A stretch of DNA of 15,025 nucleotides from positions 1-15,025 of the forward strand of contig JAOADS010000035.1 of assembly GCA_026417195.1 (NCBI GenBank). Reading direction: 5' to 3'. The translations under genes were made by a program, and so were the position numbers. This stretch comes from Ignavibacteria bacterium (GTDB lineage: Bacteria > Bacteroidota > Ignavibacteria > Tepidaquicellales > OLB5). Positions 14,422 to 15,025 of the stretch are shown here, one piece after another (the stretch's first letter is position 1; every line of letters begins with the position of its first letter). The notes beneath the pieces are model-generated. The model saw only the letters and a list, made by a program, of their open reading frames with translations, ran no database searches and was not told the origin of the DNA.

Positions 14422-15006
14422 ATGGTTATAAAACAATTTGAAGATAAAAATCTTGCACATTATTCATATGCCGTTTACAGTAAGGGAGAAGTTGCATTAA
14501 TTGATCCTGCAAGAGATGTAAGTCAGTACTACGAATTTGCTGGTTCTTTGAATGGAAAGATTACAGTTGTGATAGAAACACATCCTCATGCTGATTTCGT
14601 AAGCAGTCATCTGGAAATTCATAAAACTACCGGTGCCACCATTTATGTGAGTGAGCTTGTAGGAGCAGAATATCCTCACCAAAGTTTTGATGAAGGTGAT
14701 GCAATAATATTAGGTGACATTACATTAAAGGCGATCAACACACCGGGTCATTCACCTGACAGTATAAGTATAGTTGTAATAGATGAAAAGGGGAAACCTT
14801 ATGCAGTATTCACGGGCGACACTCTGTTCATAGGAGACTGCGGAAGACCAGATCTCAGGGAAAAAGCAGGTGCAATTACAGCAAAAAGAGAAGAGCTTGC
14901 AAGACAAATGTATTATTCTCTGAGAAACAAGCTGATGACCCTTCCTGACGATGTACTTGTCTATCCTGCACATGGAGCTGGAAGCCTTTGTGGTAAAGGA
15001 CTCAGC
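14422..15006 (+). CDS. Persulfide-dioxygenase-like metallo-beta-lactamase protein (3' end cut off)
   Basis: 195 codons are visible before the contig runs into adapter sequence. The fold is that of ETHE1/glyoxalase II-type metallo-beta-lactamases: ALIDPARDV, ETHPHADFVSSH (His54, His56, Asp58), TPGHSPDS (His110), FTGDTLFIGDCGRPDL (Asp133) and YPAHGAGSLCGK (His184). The one-iron persulfide dioxygenase set (His54, His110, Asp133) plus GDCGRPDL and the PAHGAGSLCG ending favour a sulfur dioxygenase that oxidises thiol persulfides to sulfite. The last residue of the HxHxDH motif is Phe59 instead of His. Relatives in Bacteroidota often continue into rhodanese domains, which cannot be checked here. 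The ATG at 14422 follows an AGGGAG stretch. Frame is open to the edge. Confidence 0.88.
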
Positions 15007-15025
15007 CTGTCTCTTATACACATCT
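15007..15025. other. Tn5/Nextera mosaic-end adapter (sequencing artefact)
   Basis: The last 19 bases, CTGTCTCTTATACACATCT, are exactly the reverse complement of the Tn5 mosaic end used in transposase-based libraries. They are untrimmed adapter, not genome. Genuine sequence stops at 15006, where the MBL reading frame still encodes a family-like GKGLS; codons after that (LSLIHI) are artefactual. Confidence 0.97.

Noticed and set aside
14752..15021. Minus-strand ORF starting MYKRQ
   Set aside because: Its N-terminus is translated from the adapter sequence and the rest is antisense to the MBL gene, so it is an artefact.
1..15025. Mobile elements, CRISPR arrays, tRNA or rRNA genes
   Set aside because: No transposase or integrase-like frames, no spaced direct repeats and no tRNA/rRNA-like stretches were seen; nearly all sequence is explained by compact housekeeping genes.

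Overview
This is a dense, AT-rich bacterial chromosome segment with chromosomal housekeeping genes and no sign of mobile DNA, CRISPR, tRNA or rRNA. Gene content points to the Bacteroidota/Chlorobiota/Ignavibacteriota (FCB) group. The evidence is the order miaB - sigma54-type AAA+ regulator - lptE, a bacillithiol gene (bshA), and an F-type ATP synthase cluster that holds a, c, b, delta, alpha and gamma but not beta and epsilon. Two intergenic regions also carry exact matches to the Bacteroidota promoter pattern TTG-N20-TAnnTTTG. I lean towards an Ignavibacteria/Chlorobi-like lineage, but the sequence alone does not settle this.

Region 1 (1-6678, + strand) is one tightly packed co-directional run. 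It comprises the C-terminal two thirds or so of dxs (isoprenoid precursor synthesis), an unrecognised small lipoprotein, miaB (tRNA modification), a receiver-less sigma54-type AAA+ regulator with an altered GAFTGA loop, lptE (LPS export), a processive beta-glycan-type GT2 glycosyltransferase and a TPR protein. Neighbours overlap or abut by -23 to +5 bases, so translational coupling is likely. Three of the seven genes appear to use GTG or TTG starts.

Region 2 (6693-12126, - strand) is the ATP synthase operon, read from 12071 down to 6693: atpZ, atpI, atpB (a), atpE (c), atpF (b), atpH (delta), atpA (alpha), atpG (gamma). A well-matched Bacteroidota-type promoter lies just upstream of atpZ. The c-subunit lacks the polar Na+ ligands, which predicts a proton-driven enzyme. 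atpE is flanked on both sides by small perfect inverted repeats and has its own good ribosome binding site. Regions 1 and 2 converge with only 14 bases between their stop codons.

Region 3 (12174-15006) holds bshA on the - strand (first step of bacillithiol synthesis). Divergent from it is a + strand set: a Crp/Fnr-family regulator with its own Bacteroidota-type promoter, a small DUF2892-like membrane protein with a strong Shine-Dalgarno sequence, and the start of a persulfide-dioxygenase-like metallo-beta-lactamase protein. Together these suggest a thiol/reactive-sulfur module beside a bacillithiol gene.

The last 19 bases (15007-15025) are exactly the Tn5/Nextera mosaic-end adapter. They are a sequencing artefact, so the contig really ends at about 15006, inside the metallo-beta-lactamase gene.
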